A stretch of DNA of 64,000 bases from Christiangramia aestuarii (GCF_009735585.1 NZ_VJVW01000004.1:248001-312000), one strand, 5' to 3'. Shown: positions 17,466 through 26,960, counted from the stretch's first letter. Numbers and translations: made by a program. The notes: generated by a model from the letters alone, not told the origin.

Positions 17466-17500
17466 CTTTAAGAACTTTTAAACTTTAGACTTTTTCACTT
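17466..17500. repeat. Heptamer array, right arm next to the S23 gene
   Basis: CTTTAAG-AACTTTT-AAACTTT-AGACTTT-TTCACTT (17466-17500) is five 7-base units based on AACTTT, the complement of the AAAGTT units on the other side of the S23 gene. It fills nearly the whole gap between the S23 start codon and the sufA stop. Confidence 0.55.
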
Positions 17501-17829
17501 TATAGCGAAAAACTCTCCCCACATCCACAGGTTCTCTGGGCGTTAGGGTTGTTAAAAACGAAACCCTTACCATTCAATCCACCGGAATACTCCAAAATGG
17601 TTCCGGCCAGATATAGAACACTACGTTTGTCTACAACGATCTTTACATCGTTGTCCTCGAAGACTTTATCGCCTTCGGCCTGGCTTTTATCGAACTTCAA
17701 TTCGTAAGATAAACCAGAACAACCTCCGCTCTTCACACCTACACGAACGTAATCGGCTTCAACGTTGAAACCTTCTTCGTTCATCAGGGCGGAAATTTTA
17801 CTTTTAGCCTCTTCGCTAACTTTAATCAT
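17500..17829 (-). CDS. sufA: A-type Fe-S carrier SufA/IscA
   Basis: The 109-residue HesB/IscA domain protein shows the three conserved cysteines: C37 in VKSGGCSGLSYEL and C101/C103 in the C-terminal CGCGESF. It receives clusters from SufBCD and delivers them to targets. Length is normal and the start is ATG 17829. As first gene of the suf transcript it has a TATATTTG -7 element about 30 bases upstream. Confidence 0.94.
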   Translation of the reverse strand: MIKVSEEAKSKISALMNEEGFNVEADYVRVGVKSGGCSGLSYELKFDKSQAEGDKVFEDNDVKIVVDKRSVLYLAGTILEYSGGLNGKGFVFNNPNAQRTCGCGESFSL

Positions 17830-17859
17830 AAGTTATAAAGATTAATTCTAAATTGGGCA

Positions 17860-17867
17860 CAAATATA
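17860..17867 (-). promoter_or_regulatory. suf operon -7 promoter element
   Basis: The minus strand reads TATATTTG, an exact -7 match, 30 bases before the sufA ATG. A TTG -33 box at the usual distance is not clear. This is the likely start of the sufA-sufS transcript. Confidence 0.45.
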
Positions 17868-18024
17868 CTACAAAGCATGTGTTTTACCATAGGCAAAGCA
17901 TATGTTTTAAGAATTGAATTATAGAGCCGGTCAATTAGATTACAGCCCCTGATCCAAGCCATTTTCAGGCATATTTCAACCTTAAAGCTTTTAACACATT
18001 CTTCTTCATTGAATTTTATAATCG

Positions 18025-18032
18025 TACTTTTG
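18025..18032 (+). promoter_or_regulatory. thiL -7 promoter element
   Basis: TACTTTTG matches the TAnnTTTG consensus and ends 19 bases before the thiL ATG. A TTG at 18009 is only 13 bases upstream, shorter than the normal spacer, so the -33 box is uncertain. Confidence 0.45.
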
Positions 18033-18051
18033 CATTTTAAAATTCAATTGC

Positions 18052-19107
18052 ATGTTTGAGAATAGTCAGGAAAGCAGGACAAACCTTTCAGAATTAGGGG
18101 AATTTGGATTGATAGACCATCTTACCAAGAATTTTAGTCCAAAACTGGAATCTACCGTAAAAGCTATTGGCGACGATGCCGCGGTTCTGAATCTGAAAAA
18201 CAAGCAAACGCTGGTAAGCACAGATCTTCTGGTGGAAGGCGTACATTTTGACCTGGCTTATATGCCGCTCAAACATCTTGGATACAAGGCAGTGATGGTG
18301 AACCTTTCAGACATCTACGCCATGAACGGGACCGCCACCCAGATCACAGTTTCCATTGCCGTTTCTAATCGATTCCCTGTAGAAGCACTAGAAGAGCTTT
18401 ATGCCGGCATTCAACTGGCCGCTAAAATGTATAATGTAGATGTGATTGGAGGTGATACCACCTCTTCGACCTCGGGACTGCTGATCAGCGTTACCGCCAT
18501 TGGTGTTGCCGAAAAGGATGAAGTGGTTTACAGAGACGGAGCAAAAGCGAATGACCTGCTGGTGGTGACCGGAGATCTTGGTGCTGCTTATATGGGCTTA
18601 CAGGTACTGGAAAGAGAGAAGGAAGTTTTTAAAGCCAACCCTAACTCACAGCCAGACCTGGACCAGTATACTTACCTGATAGAAAGACAGCTAAAACCAG
18701 AAGCCCGAAAGGATATTCCACCGCTTCTAAAAGACCTTGAAGTAAGACCAACTTCCATGATCGACATTAGCGACGGACTTTCTTCTGAGATCATTCACTT
18801 ATGCAAGAATTCAAAACTCGGAGCGAACCTGTTCGAGGAAAAGATCCCGTTGGATCCTGCGGTAATATCGGTTTGTGAGGAATTCGAAATAGACAGCACC
18901 ATGATCGCGTTAAGCGGCGGTGAAGACTACGAACTTCTGTTCACGATCTCACAGGATGATTACGATAAAATAAAAGGGAATCCGCATTTAACGGTGATTG
19001 GTCATATGACCGAAGAAAATGAGGGCATGCATCTTATCACCAGGGCGAACCAGAAACTGCCATTGATCGCCAGGGGCTGGAATTCCATGGAAAATAAGGA
19101 AGACTAA
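18052..19107 (+). CDS. thiL: Thiamine-monophosphate kinase ThiL
   Basis: ThiL phosphorylates thiamine monophosphate to the active diphosphate. The 351-residue protein has the AIGDDAAVL metal-binding segment (about 39-47), the DLLVEGVHFD loop, VIGGDTTSS and the late SGGEDYELLF, all family landmarks. Length is usual for flavobacterial members. The ATG at 18052 follows a recognisable -7 element. It is a single-gene transcript; no other thiamine genes are in the window. Confidence 0.95.
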   Translation: MFENSQESRTNLSELGEFGLIDHLTKNFSPKLESTVKAIGDDAAVLNLKNKQTLVSTDLLVEGVHFDLAYMPLKHLGYKAVMVNLSDIYAMNGTATQITVSIAVSNRFPVEALEELYAGIQLAAKMYNVDVIGGDTTSSTSGLLISVTAIGVAEKDEVVYRDGAKANDLLVVTGDLGAAYMGLQVLEREKEVFKANPNSQPDLDQYTYLIERQLKPEARKDIPPLLKDLEVRPTSMIDISDGLSSEIIHLCKNSKLGANLFEEKIPLDPAVISVCEEFEIDSTMIALSGGEDYELLFTISQDDYDKIKGNPHLTVIGHMTEENEGMHLITRANQKLPLIARGWNSMENKED

Positions 19108-19355
19108 GAAGCCTTCGCAAGAAAAATACGCTTGCGTCTTTCGTGGATCTTCGCAAGATACGCATTGGTTTCTTTGAATTTTGGGGTAAGTCTTGCCAGA
19201 AGGCCGTCTGCGGTATCGGTCATCTCCATCCCGCATTTTTTACACCTGTACTCATGCACATGATTGGTGATGTTTTTTGATACTCTTAATTTGTGACCGA
19301 AAACGCTGCAATAAACCTTCGCAAATGAAAACAAAGTAGGTTGTTGTTTATTCAT
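19104..19355 (-). CDS. Small zinc-ribbon-like protein
   Basis: An 83-residue basic protein with a Cys/His cluster: C12 in KVYCSVFGHKLRV, then HEYRCKKCGM (CxxC at about 37-40), the geometry of a short zinc ribbon. The C-terminal half is helical and highly basic (KIHERRKRIFLAK). The reading frame overlaps the thiL stop by four bases in convergent orientation. It may bind nucleic acid or a ribosome, but this is a guess from composition. Confidence 0.65.
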   Translation of the reverse strand: MNKQQPTLFSFAKVYCSVFGHKLRVSKNITNHVHEYRCKKCGMEMTDTADGLLARLTPKFKETNAYLAKIHERRKRIFLAKAS

Positions 19356-19427
19356 ATAAGCTTAAGATTCTGGTTTCTAGATTACTAAACTATAAAAAAA
19401 AGTTAATGATTCGACAAAAAGCGTTAA

Positions 19428-20207
19428 TTAATCGATGAAATGCATAATTTTCAATAAATTATCGGGATCTTCCATGTAGGAATTATGACCGTTTTCCAGG
19501 CTAATGAATTCACAGTCGCATCCCCTGGCAACCCCCTCTATTTCATCAAAGTCCAGTATAGGATCCTGTTTTCCGGCTACGATTATCTTCTGTTTTTCAA
19601 AGGCTTTCAGCTCTTCTAAATAATTTGTGCGAATTTTCATACCTTTTAAAGCCGCCTGCACATTTTTAGCCTTCATATTAACCGCACGGGACTTCAAAGC
19701 TTCAATTTCTTCGGCAAGATTCTCCTTGCTGCTTTCAGAATAAAGATTTGTAATGGCCATTTTGATATAGGCCTCTTTATTCCTCCCGACCAGTTTAACA
19801 GATCTTTTACGTATTTCCTGTTTTTCCACAGTATCCTCAACCGGTGTTGAATTAATCAACATTACGCTCTTTAATATCATAGGAAAATTCTTCAGAAATT
19901 CCAAACTTACATAACCTCCCATGCTATGGCCGGCAATGCTAAGCTCCTTTATTTGCAGTGTTTGCAAGACTTCGCGAACCACATTGGCCATCAGCGGCAT
20001 GTTATGTATCTCGGCCACTCCGGCTGATTTCCCATGACCGGGTAAATCAATGCAAATAACCTGCCGTTCTTTTTGGAGTTCTTTAACAAATGGTATCCAG
20101 ATCGATGAATCTTCCAGGAAACCATGTAACAAAACCAGCGGCACTTTTACCCCGCTTCCTTCATCCCAATAATGGATCTTCGCTCCTTTATAATCTAATA
20201 CTGCCAT
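19428..20207 (-). CDS. Alpha/beta hydrolase
   Basis: The 259-residue cytosolic protein has the oxyanion segment LLHGFLEDSSIW (about 26-37), the nucleophile elbow AGHSMGGYV with S95, an acid near KQDPILDFDE and the catalytic His in LENGHNSYMEDP. The overall plan fits small esterase or lactonase-like hydrolases. It lies 91 bases downstream of the PepP-type gene, past that gene's terminator. Substrate unknown. Confidence 0.88.
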   Translation of the reverse strand: MAVLDYKGAKIHYWDEGSGVKVPLVLLHGFLEDSSIWIPFVKELQKERQVICIDLPGHGKSAGVAEIHNMPLMANVVREVLQTLQIKELSIAGHSMGGYVSLEFLKNFPMILKSVMLINSTPVEDTVEKQEIRKRSVKLVGRNKEAYIKMAITNLYSESSKENLAEEIEALKSRAVNMKAKNVQAALKGMKIRTNYLEELKAFEKQKIIVAGKQDPILDFDEIEGVARGCDCEFISLENGHNSYMEDPDNLLKIMHFID

Positions 20208-20214
20208 GCTTAAA

Positions 20215-20258
20215 ATTAAAAAACCGCGAACCCTAGAATAAGAATTCAGGAATTCGCG
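20215..20258 (-). terminator. Terminator after the PepP-type gene
   Basis: CCGCGAA (20223-20229) and TTCGCGG (20252-20258) form the stem, with a 22-base loop that contains the smaller GAATTC palindrome. On the minus strand the stem is followed by TTTTTTAATTTT. It lies 40 bases past the stop of the aminopeptidase gene. Confidence 0.65.
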
Positions 20259-20298
20259 GCAAATTTTGAAGTTTAAATTATCCTTAAATCACTAAGGA

Positions 20299-21591
20299 TT
20301 AAGAGTTCATGATATCTTCAATTTCTTCTATCTCTATAGGGATATTCCTCATCAGGTTAAAAGGCTCTCCTTTTTCCTGTATCACCACGTCGTCTTCCAG
20401 CCTTATTCCGAAGCCTTCATCTGGAAGGTAAATTCCCGGCTCTACGGTGAAAACCTGGTTAGCCTGCATAGGCTCGGTTAAAATTCCGTAATCGTGAGTA
20501 TCAAGCCCAATATGGTGAGAGGTACCGTGCATGAAATATTTCTTATAGGCCGGCCAGTCCGGATCTTCGTTCTGTACATCTGCCTTATCCAACAGCCCAA
20601 GTTCAAGCAATTCTGAAGTCATCATTTTGCCGACCTCAACGTGATACTCCTTCCACATAGTTCCGGGAACCAGCATTTTAGTAGCCTCTTTCTTCACTTT
20701 GTTCACCGAATTGTAAACCTGCTTCTGCCTGTCTGAATATCTTCCTGAGACAGGGATGGTTCTACTAAGATCACTGGAATAGTTGGCGTATTCTGCGCCG
20801 GTATCAAGGAGAATAAGGTCCCCATCCTTACACTGATGCCTGTTCTCTATATAGTGCAGCACATTCGCATTGTTCCCGCTGGCGATGATAGGCGTATACG
20901 CAAAACCACGAGAGCGGTTCCTTATCATTTCGTGGTAATATTCTGCCTCGATCTCGTATTCCCAAACACCTGGTTTCACGAATTTCAAGGTTCTTCTAAA
21001 AGCCTTTTCGGTAATATCACAGGCCTTTTGCATAAGGTCCAGTTCTATCGGGTCCTTAACCGAACGCAATCTTTGCAGGATAGGATTGGCCTTAGCCACC
21101 TGGTGTGCTGGATATTTCTCCTTACACCATTTAATGAAACGATCATCCCTGGTCTCGGTAGCGTGGTTCGCACGGTAATGTTCGTTGGTATTGAAATAAA
21201 CCGTATCACACTGGGTCATCACCTCAAAAAAGATCTTTTCGAAGTCCTTCATCCAGTAAACGGTCTTGATGCCACTAACTTCCAGCGCATCTTCCTTGGT
21301 TAACTTGGCACCTTCCCAAACAGCGATATGTTCATTGGTTTCAGTTAGAAAAAGTATCTCGCGATGTTTTTCCTCGGGCGCATCTGGAAATAGAACCAGG
21401 ATACTTTCTTCCTGGTCTACGCCGCTCAGGTAAAAGATATCACGGTTTTGCTGAAAGGGCATGGTACTGTCTGCACCAATCGGGTATACATCGTTAGAAT
21501 TGAAAACCGCCAAACTTTTCGGCTTCATCTTCTGCATGAAGTTTTTGCGATTCTTTATAAAGAGTTTCGAGTCTATTCTATCATATTTCAT
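20299..21591 (-). CDS. Xaa-Pro aminopeptidase (PepP-type, M24B)
   Basis: The 430-residue enzyme has an N-terminal creatinase-like domain and a C-terminal pita-bread domain. Metal ligands are visible: D and D in LLDTGAEYANYSSDLSRT, H in the HGTSHHIGLDTHD loop, E in FTVEPGIYL and E in GIRLEDDVV. It removes N-terminal residues before proline in the cytosol. Length fits PepP. A -7 element (21614-21621) precedes the ATG, and a terminator follows, so it is monocistronic. Confidence 0.95.
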   Translation of the reverse strand: MKYDRIDSKLFIKNRKNFMQKMKPKSLAVFNSNDVYPIGADSTMPFQQNRDIFYLSGVDQEESILVLFPDAPEEKHREILFLTETNEHIAVWEGAKLTKEDALEVSGIKTVYWMKDFEKIFFEVMTQCDTVYFNTNEHYRANHATETRDDRFIKWCKEKYPAHQVAKANPILQRLRSVKDPIELDLMQKACDITEKAFRRTLKFVKPGVWEYEIEAEYYHEMIRNRSRGFAYTPIIASGNNANVLHYIENRHQCKDGDLILLDTGAEYANYSSDLSRTIPVSGRYSDRQKQVYNSVNKVKKEATKMLVPGTMWKEYHVEVGKMMTSELLELGLLDKADVQNEDPDWPAYKKYFMHGTSHHIGLDTHDYGILTEPMQANQVFTVEPGIYLPDEGFGIRLEDDVVIQEKGEPFNLMRNIPIEIEEIEDIMNS

Positions 21592-21613
21592 AAATAAAAC
21601 TTTTCAATTTTTT

Positions 21614-21621
21614 CAAAATTA
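21614..21621 (-). promoter_or_regulatory. PepP-gene -7 promoter element
   Basis: On the minus strand this is TAATTTTG, matching TAnnTTTG, 22 bases before the aminopeptidase ATG. No good -33 TTG at 19-20 bases. Confidence 0.4.
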
Positions 21622-21714
21622 AAGGATTTAAATGCAATAGCTAGAAAAGGAATTTAAAATTTTAGATAAGACCTCCTTTTCCTACTTTAAACTGTTATTT
21701 TTCATCAAAAATCC

Positions 21715-22233
21715 ATGGTAACCTATAAAACATTCGAAACCGAGAGATTGCTTATAAACCCCACCTCCACTGAAGATGCAGGATTTATTCTGGAACTGCT
21801 TAACTCACCTAAATATGTAAAGTTTGTAGGTGACAAAAAGCTCAAAACAAGTGAGGACGCCGAAAATTATATAGAAAAAAGGATGATCTCCCAGCTTGAG
21901 AGATTGGGTTATTCCAGTTACACGGTAATCCGAAAATCAGATCAAACAAAAATAGGCTGCGTGGGATTATATGATCGTGAGGGTGTAGATGGGATCGATA
22001 TCGGCTATAGTTTCCTTCCCGCTTTTGAGGGAAAGGGTTATGCCTTTGAAGCCGCCGCCGGGCTCAAAAAAGCGGCGAAAGAAGTTTTTGATCTAAAAGA
22101 CCTGAAGGCGATCGTGGTGAAAGAAAATACAGGTTCCAGGAAACTGCTGGAAAAACTCGGTTTTGATTTCAGGGAGATCATTCATATCCCTAATGATCCC
22201 AACGAGCTTATGCTCTATATTCTTAAATTATGA
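21715..22233 (+). CDS. GNAT N-acetyltransferase (RimJ/RimL-like)
   Basis: The 172-residue protein opens FETERLLINPTSTEDAGFILELLNSP, the RimJ/RimL-type start of GNAT acetyltransferases. It carries the acetyl-CoA segment DIGYSFLPAFEGKGYAFEAA (about 96-115) and the later ENTGSRKLLEKLGFDF strand-helix. It is cytosolic and may acetylate a protein N-terminus or small amine; the acceptor is not evident. It is monocistronic, and the downstream gene is convergent. Confidence 0.9.
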   Translation: MVTYKTFETERLLINPTSTEDAGFILELLNSPKYVKFVGDKKLKTSEDAENYIEKRMISQLERLGYSSYTVIRKSDQTKIGCVGLYDREGVDGIDIGYSFLPAFEGKGYAFEAAAGLKKAAKEVFDLKDLKAIVVKENTGSRKLLEKLGFDFREIIHIPNDPNELMLYILKL

Positions 22234-22237
22234 ACCG

Positions 22238-22528
22238 CTATTCGTAAAGACCCAGCCGGTTGCGCAAGCGTAAATTATCCTGTTGCAGTTCCTTTATCTG
22301 GTTAAGCAGGTGGTTCACCGCCTCAAGCCCTTCAAGGTTGATATCCAGATCGCGGTGCAGCCTCATCATCCTTTCAAAATTGGAGAGATGGTCGCAATGT
22401 ATATATTCGGTTTCTTCTTCTACCACGATCTCAATGATGCCACTTTCGTAAAGTGAATTTATGAATTGACGCTGCACCTTGTAGCGCACACAGATCTCTT
22501 CGGCAGGAATTAGATCATCCTTTCTCAT
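22238..22528 (-). CDS. cbpM: Chaperone modulator CbpM
   Basis: The 96-residue protein is MerR/CbpM-like (DLIPAEEICVRYKVQRQFINSLYESGI, then a helical tail with LNQIKELQQDNLRLRNRLGLYE). CbpM binds the J-domain of CbpA and modulates its work with DnaK. The gene begins inside the stop region of cbpA (overlap of four bases), so they are translationally coupled, and this pairing confirms the assignment. Confidence 0.88.
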   Translation of the reverse strand: MRKDDLIPAEEICVRYKVQRQFINSLYESGIIEIVVEEETEYIHCDHLSNFERMMRLHRDLDINLEGLEAVNHLLNQIKELQQDNLRLRNRLGLYE

Positions 22529-23445
22529 ATCCCCGTTTTTTTAAGTTCTTCAAAAATTTCTTTCTGCCTGGCCGTAAGATTTTCCGGCACCTTCACTTTA
22601 TAAGTGATGTACAGATCACCAAACTGACCTTCCTTTTTGTACTTCGGAAAACCTTTAGCCTTAAGCTTGACCTTACTATCATTCTGGGTTCCAGGCTTAA
22701 CTTTGAGCTTTACTTTTCCGCGGAAAGTATTCACATGAATCTCTCCCCCAAGTGCTGCTGTGGTAAGGGAGATCTCCTGGGTGGCATATAGATTCTCTTT
22801 CTCTCTTCTAAAACTGGTATCATTAAGAATTTTGAAGGTGATATAAAGGTCGCCTTTAGGTCCACCCTGTACCCCCGGTCCTCCATGACCCTTAATCTTG
22901 ATGGTCTGACCATTCTCCACCCCTGCCGGAATGGTTAGCCTGATATTCTTCCCGTTCACGGTGAGGGTATGTTTCTGGCTTTCGTAAACATCGCTTAGCC
23001 TAAGCTGAAGTTCAGCATTAAAGTCCTGACCCTTGAAATGTCTTCCACGATGGGCACCCTCTGCTCTAGCTCTACCACCAAACATCTGTTCGAAAAAATC
23101 TGAAAAGGTATCATCATCAAAATTTCCGGAATAGGAATAAGACTGTCCGCCTCCGCCAAAACCTCCACCAAAACCACCACCGGCTCCCTGTTGCCTTTTG
23201 GCCTGTTCGAATTGTTCAGCATGCTGCCAGTCTTTCCCATATTCGTCGTATTTCTTCCGCTTTTCGGGATCGCTCAACACCTCGTGAGCTTCGTTTATCT
23301 GCTGAAATCTCGCCTGGGCCTCCTTATCATTTGGGTTCAGGTCGGGATGATATTTACGTGCCAGCCGCCGGTAAGCCTTTTTTATATCGGCTTTGGATGC
23401 TGACCTATCCAGTTCTAAGAGTTTGTAGTAGTCTATAAATTCCAT
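22525..23445 (-). CDS. cbpA: J-domain co-chaperone CbpA
   Basis: The 306-residue protein has an N-terminal J-domain with the HPD motif (RRLARKYHPDLNP), a Gly-rich linker (GAGGGFGGGFGGGG), and two C-terminal beta domains. It lacks the four CxxCxGxG zinc repeats of full DnaJ, which marks it as CbpA/DjlB type. It stimulates DnaK ATPase and holds unfolded clients. It is cotranscribed with cbpM. Confidence 0.95.
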   Translation of the reverse strand: MEFIDYYKLLELDRSASKADIKKAYRRLARKYHPDLNPNDKEAQARFQQINEAHEVLSDPEKRKKYDEYGKDWQHAEQFEQAKRQQGAGGGFGGGFGGGGQSYSYSGNFDDDTFSDFFEQMFGGRARAEGAHRGRHFKGQDFNAELQLRLSDVYESQKHTLTVNGKNIRLTIPAGVENGQTIKIKGHGGPGVQGGPKGDLYITFKILNDTSFRREKENLYATQEISLTTAALGGEIHVNTFRGKVKLKVKPGTQNDSKVKLKAKGFPKYKKEGQFGDLYITYKVKVPENLTARQKEIFEELKKTGI

Positions 23446-23461
23446 TTATTTAAAACGGTTT

Positions 23462-23971
23462 TTAAGTTTTGAACACACCCGAATCTACTTCTTTATTTTT
23501 CAGCTGGCTTTCTATCAAGCCAATCTGCCCAATATGGTAAATATCGTGCTGGATGATGCCATTTAAAAGATAATCAAAATTATATTCCTTTCCACTTACC
23601 TTCTTCTGCAGGTAAGAATCATCCTTTTTCGCATTTAGTTGCTCATAGATATTTCCCTGGGCAGCCACGAGCTCCCTTTTAAGTTCTTCCCATTCTTCCT
23701 GGGAATGAACGTTGATCTCTGGCCAGTCTTCCGGGGTGTCTATTTCGATATTATAGCTTTCATTTTCCTTTAATTTCTCGACGGCATATCTCTTCCATGC
23801 GATAAGGTGGCCAACTATCTGGGCCACGTTATGAGACTCAGGAATACAGGTCTTATAGCCTATCACATAAGGCAGGTTCTCAAGTTTTCGCATTACTGAA
23901 TCTCCAAACCATGGCTGCCCCTCGAAGGTTTCAGACATGGACTTTATTATTTCTTCGGTTAATTTCTTCAT
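23462..23971 (-). CDS. DinB-like four-helix metalloprotein
   Basis: A 169-residue protein of the DinB/DUF1572 superfamily. Metal-binding His positions are visible in HNVAQIVGHLIAWKRYAVEKL and in the C-terminal IIQHDIYHIGQIGLIESQL, as in DinB enzymes that use a three-His site. No other domain is present. The function of such flavobacterial members (bacillithiol-type transferase or unknown) is not settled. It is 16 bases upstream of cbpA on the same strand and may share its transcript. Confidence 0.85.
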   Translation of the reverse strand: MKKLTEEIIKSMSETFEGQPWFGDSVMRKLENLPYVIGYKTCIPESHNVAQIVGHLIAWKRYAVEKLKENESYNIEIDTPEDWPEINVHSQEEWEELKRELVAAQGNIYEQLNAKKDDSYLQKKVSGKEYNFDYLLNGIIQHDIYHIGQIGLIESQLKNKEVDSGVFKT

Positions 23972-24174
23972 CGCTGGATTTAGTGTAGACTGAAATTACA
24001 AAAATTGACCTATTGCCGCAGTTAAGCTTTTCCCAAATCCAACCTAAATAAGCCCCAACGACCGGTGTACGGGATTTTGAGGCCCATTTTCCAAACTTCT
24101 CTTACTCAAAGATTCAACAAATTATAAAGTACTTTAAATTAGTTCTAAATAGATAGGAAAAAGCCAGTCAAAGT

Positions 24175-24205
24175 TTGCCAAAAATTAGAATGAAGCGTAT
24201 TTTTG
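24175..24205 (+). promoter_or_regulatory. sdhCAB promoter
   Basis: TTG (24175-24177), a 20-base spacer and TATTTTTG (24198-24205) match both boxes of the Bacteroidetes promoter. The predicted transcript starts about 25 bases before the sdhC ATG (24237). Confidence 0.75.
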
Positions 24206-24236
24206 CTGCACTTTATCAAAATAATTCAAAAAATTT

Positions 24237-24953
24237 ATGGCGAAATCTGCGCTTTTAAAGTCATCACTGGCGAAAAAATACTGGATGGCTTTCACAGGCC
24301 TTTTTCTGTGCCTGTTTTTAGTGGGACACCTCTTTGGAAATCTTCAACTCTTAATTCCGGTTAGCGAAGGAGCAAGAGACCAGTTCAATGAATACGCGTT
24401 ATTCATGACTACCAACCCGGCCGTAAAAGTATTATCCTATCTAACGTATATAAGTATCATCTTTCATGCGATAGACGGAATTTTACTTACGCTGCACAAT
24501 CGTAAAGCGAGGCCTCAGGGTTATGTAAGTTTCAAACCTTCTACCAACACCATGTGGTCCTCAAGAAATATGGGAGTACTGGGAACGGTAATTCTTGCCT
24601 TTATCGTGGTTCACATGACCATGTTCTGGGGAGAGATGAAATTTGGAGGACTGGATGATACCGTCTATACTACCGCGAATGGCGAGGAAGTTAAGGATCT
24701 TTACACCTTAACGATTAAGACCTTCCAGGACGCGCAGTACGGATTGCTTTGGGCTATAGCTTACGCGGTTGCGATGCTGGCCATTGGCTTCCACCTGTCT
24801 CACGGATTTTCAAGCGGTTTTCAGTCATTAGGAGTGAATCACCCAAAATATAACGGGTTTATCAAGAAATTCGGATTTGCTTTTGCGGTACTCGTTCCGC
24901 TGGCTTTCGCTGTAATACCTTTTTATATTCACTTTGTACTAGAAAAAATTTAA
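24237..24953 (+). CDS. sdhC: Succinate dehydrogenase cytochrome b subunit
   Basis: The 238-residue membrane anchor resembles the single-chain di-haem cytochrome b558 of Bacteroidetes and Firmicutes. It has five hydrophobic helices, with His residues in LFLVGHLFGN, FHAIDGILLTLHNRK, FIVVHMTMFW and FHLSHGFSSGF, which can bind two b-haems. It carries electrons between SdhB and menaquinone. The operon uses one membrane subunit, without sdhD. It is the first gene of sdhCAB. Confidence 0.95.
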   Translation: MAKSALLKSSLAKKYWMAFTGLFLCLFLVGHLFGNLQLLIPVSEGARDQFNEYALFMTTNPAVKVLSYLTYISIIFHAIDGILLTLHNRKARPQGYVSFKPSTNTMWSSRNMGVLGTVILAFIVVHMTMFWGEMKFGGLDDTVYTTANGEEVKDLYTLTIKTFQDAQYGLLWAIAYAVAMLAIGFHLSHGFSSGFQSLGVNHPKYNGFIKKFGFAFAVLVPLAFAVIPFYIHFVLEKI

Positions 24954-24956
24954 GCT

Positions 24957-26960
24957 ATGGGAAATTTCGAATCTAATGCACCTAAAGGCCCATTGGCAGA
25001 AAAGTGGACCAAACATAAGAATGACATAAACCTGGTAAACCCGGCGAACAAACGTAATATAGACGTGATCGTGGTGGGAACAGGACTTGCCGGTGGCAGT
25101 GCCGCCGCAACTCTTGCTGAACTGGGTTATAACGTAAAAACATTCTGCTATCAGGATTCACCTCGTAGAGCGCACTCTATTGCTGCTCAGGGTGGGATCA
25201 ATGCAGCGAAGAACTACCAGGGAGATGGGGATTCTATCTACCGTCTTTTCTACGATACCATTAAAGGTGGTGACTACCGTTCAAGGGAATCTAACGTATA
25301 CCGCCTGGCTGAAGTTTCAGGAAATATCATCGACCAGTGTGTGGCGCAGGGAGTGCCTTTCGCACGTGAGTACGGTGGACTTCTAGATAACCGTTCTTTT
25401 GGTGGGGTACTTGTATCAAGAACCTTCTACGCAAAAGGACAAACCGGGCAGCAATTATTACTTGGTGCCTATTCAGCAATGAACCGCCAGATAAACCGCG
25501 GAAAGATAAAAGCTTACAACAGGCATGAAATGCTTGATATTGTAAAAGTTGACGGGAAGGCACGTGGAATCATCGCCAGAAACCTGGTAACAGGAGAACT
25601 TGAAAGACATTCAGCTCACGCCGTAGTAATTGCTTCAGGAGGTTACGGAAACGTATTCTTCCTTTCTACCAATGCCATGGGAAGTAATGTAACGGCCAGC
25701 TGGAAAATTCATAAAAAGGGAGCTTATTTCGCTAACCCTTGCTTCACCCAAATTCACCCTACCTGTATTCCGGTTTCCGGAGATCACCAGTCTAAGTTAA
25801 CCCTTATGTCTGAATCCCTACGTAACGATGGTAGGATCTGGGTTCCGAAGAAAAAAGAAGATGCTGAAGCGATAAGGGCCGGGAAGAAAAAACCGACCGA
25901 GCTTTCAGAAGATGAAAGAGATTATTACCTGGAGAGAAGATATCCAGCCTTTGGTAACCTTGTGCCTCGTGATGTGGCTTCAAGAGCTGCCAAGGAACGT
26001 TGTGATGCCGGTTTCGGAGTAAATAAAACCGGAGAAGCGGTTTATCTTGATTTCAGTTCTGCCATCATGAGATATGGTAAGGAAGAAGCAACGACCAGAA
26101 AAATAAATAATCCTTCAGATGCTAAAATAAAGGAGTTAGGGAAAGAGGTTGTAGAAGCCAAATATGGTAACCTTTTCCAGATGTATGAGAAGATCGTAGA
26201 TCAAAACCCATACGAAACTCCAATGATGATCTATCCTGCGGTTCACTATACCATGGGAGGTGTTTGGGTTGACTACAACCTGCAAACCACCATTCCTGGA
26301 TGTTACGCGATAGGAGAAGCCAACTTCTCAGATCACGGAGCGAACAGGCTGGGAGCCTCTGCATTGATGCAGGGTCTTGCCGATGGTTATTTCGTATTAC
26401 CTTATACAATCGGGAACTATCTTGCAGATGATATTAGAACCGGAGCTATCCCGACAGATAGTCCGGAATTCGAAGCTGCCGAGACCGAGGTTCGTGAAAG
26501 ACTGGATAAACTTGTGAATAACAAGGGAACCAAGTCTGTAGATCATTTCCATAAATTACTTGGAAAGATCATGTGGAACAAGGTAGGAATGGCCAGAAAC
26601 GAAAAGGGTCTCAAGGAAGCGATCAAGGAGATTAAAGAACTAAGAGAAGAATTCTGGAAAGATGTACGTGTTCCGGGAACAGTTAACGAAATGAACGCCG
26701 AGCTTGAAAAAGCAGGACGTGTAGCAGATTTCCTTGAACTTGGAGAATTATTCGCTAAAGATGCTCTTCACAGAAATGAATCCTGTGGTGGTCACTTTAG
26801 AGAAGAATACCAGACTGAAGAAGGGGAAGCCCTTCGTGATGACGAGAACTTTATGTATGTAGCAGCATGGGAATACACAGGGAACCCTGCAGATGCTATT
26901 CTTCATAAAGAAGATCTGGACTATGAAAATATCGAAGTAAAAACAAGGAGCTATAAATAG
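24957..26960 (+). CDS. sdhA: Succinate dehydrogenase flavoprotein subunit
   Basis: The 667-residue subunit oxidises succinate to fumarate. FAD binding is shown by [20 protein letters not shown] (near the N-terminus) and the covalent-FAD histidine region [17 protein letters not shown]. The active-site loop HPTCIPVSG and the late [20 protein letters not shown] segment are typical. Three bases separate sdhC from sdhA; an 80-base gap with inverted heptamers separates it from sdhB. Quinone-reducing direction is inferred from the aerobic setting. Confidence 0.97.
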   Translation: MGNFESNAPKGPLAEKWTKHKNDINLVNPANKRNIDVIVVGTGLAGGSAAATLAELGYNVKTFCYQDSPRRAHSIAAQGGINAAKNYQGDGDSIYRLFYDTIKGGDYRSRESNVYRLAEVSGNIIDQCVAQGVPFAREYGGLLDNRSFGGVLVSRTFYAKGQTGQQLLLGAYSAMNRQINRGKIKAYNRHEMLDIVKVDGKARGIIARNLVTGELERHSAHAVVIASGGYGNVFFLSTNAMGSNVTASWKIHKKGAYFANPCFTQIHPTCIPVSGDHQSKLTLMSESLRNDGRIWVPKKKEDAEAIRAGKKKPTELSEDERDYYLERRYPAFGNLVPRDVASRAAKERCDAGFGVNKTGEAVYLDFSSAIMRYGKEEATTRKINNPSDAKIKELGKEVVEAKYGNLFQMYEKIVDQNPYETPMMIYPAVHYTMGGVWVDYNLQTTIPGCYAIGEANFSDHGANRLGASALMQGLADGYFVLPYTIGNYLADDIRTGAIPTDSPEFEAAETEVRERLDKLVNNKGTKSVDHFHKLLGKIMWNKVGMARNEKGLKEAIKEIKELREEFWKDVRVPGTVNEMNAELEKAGRVADFLELGELFAKDALHRNESCGGHFREEYQTEEGEALRDDENFMYVAAWEYTGNPADAILHKEDLDYENIEVKTRSYK

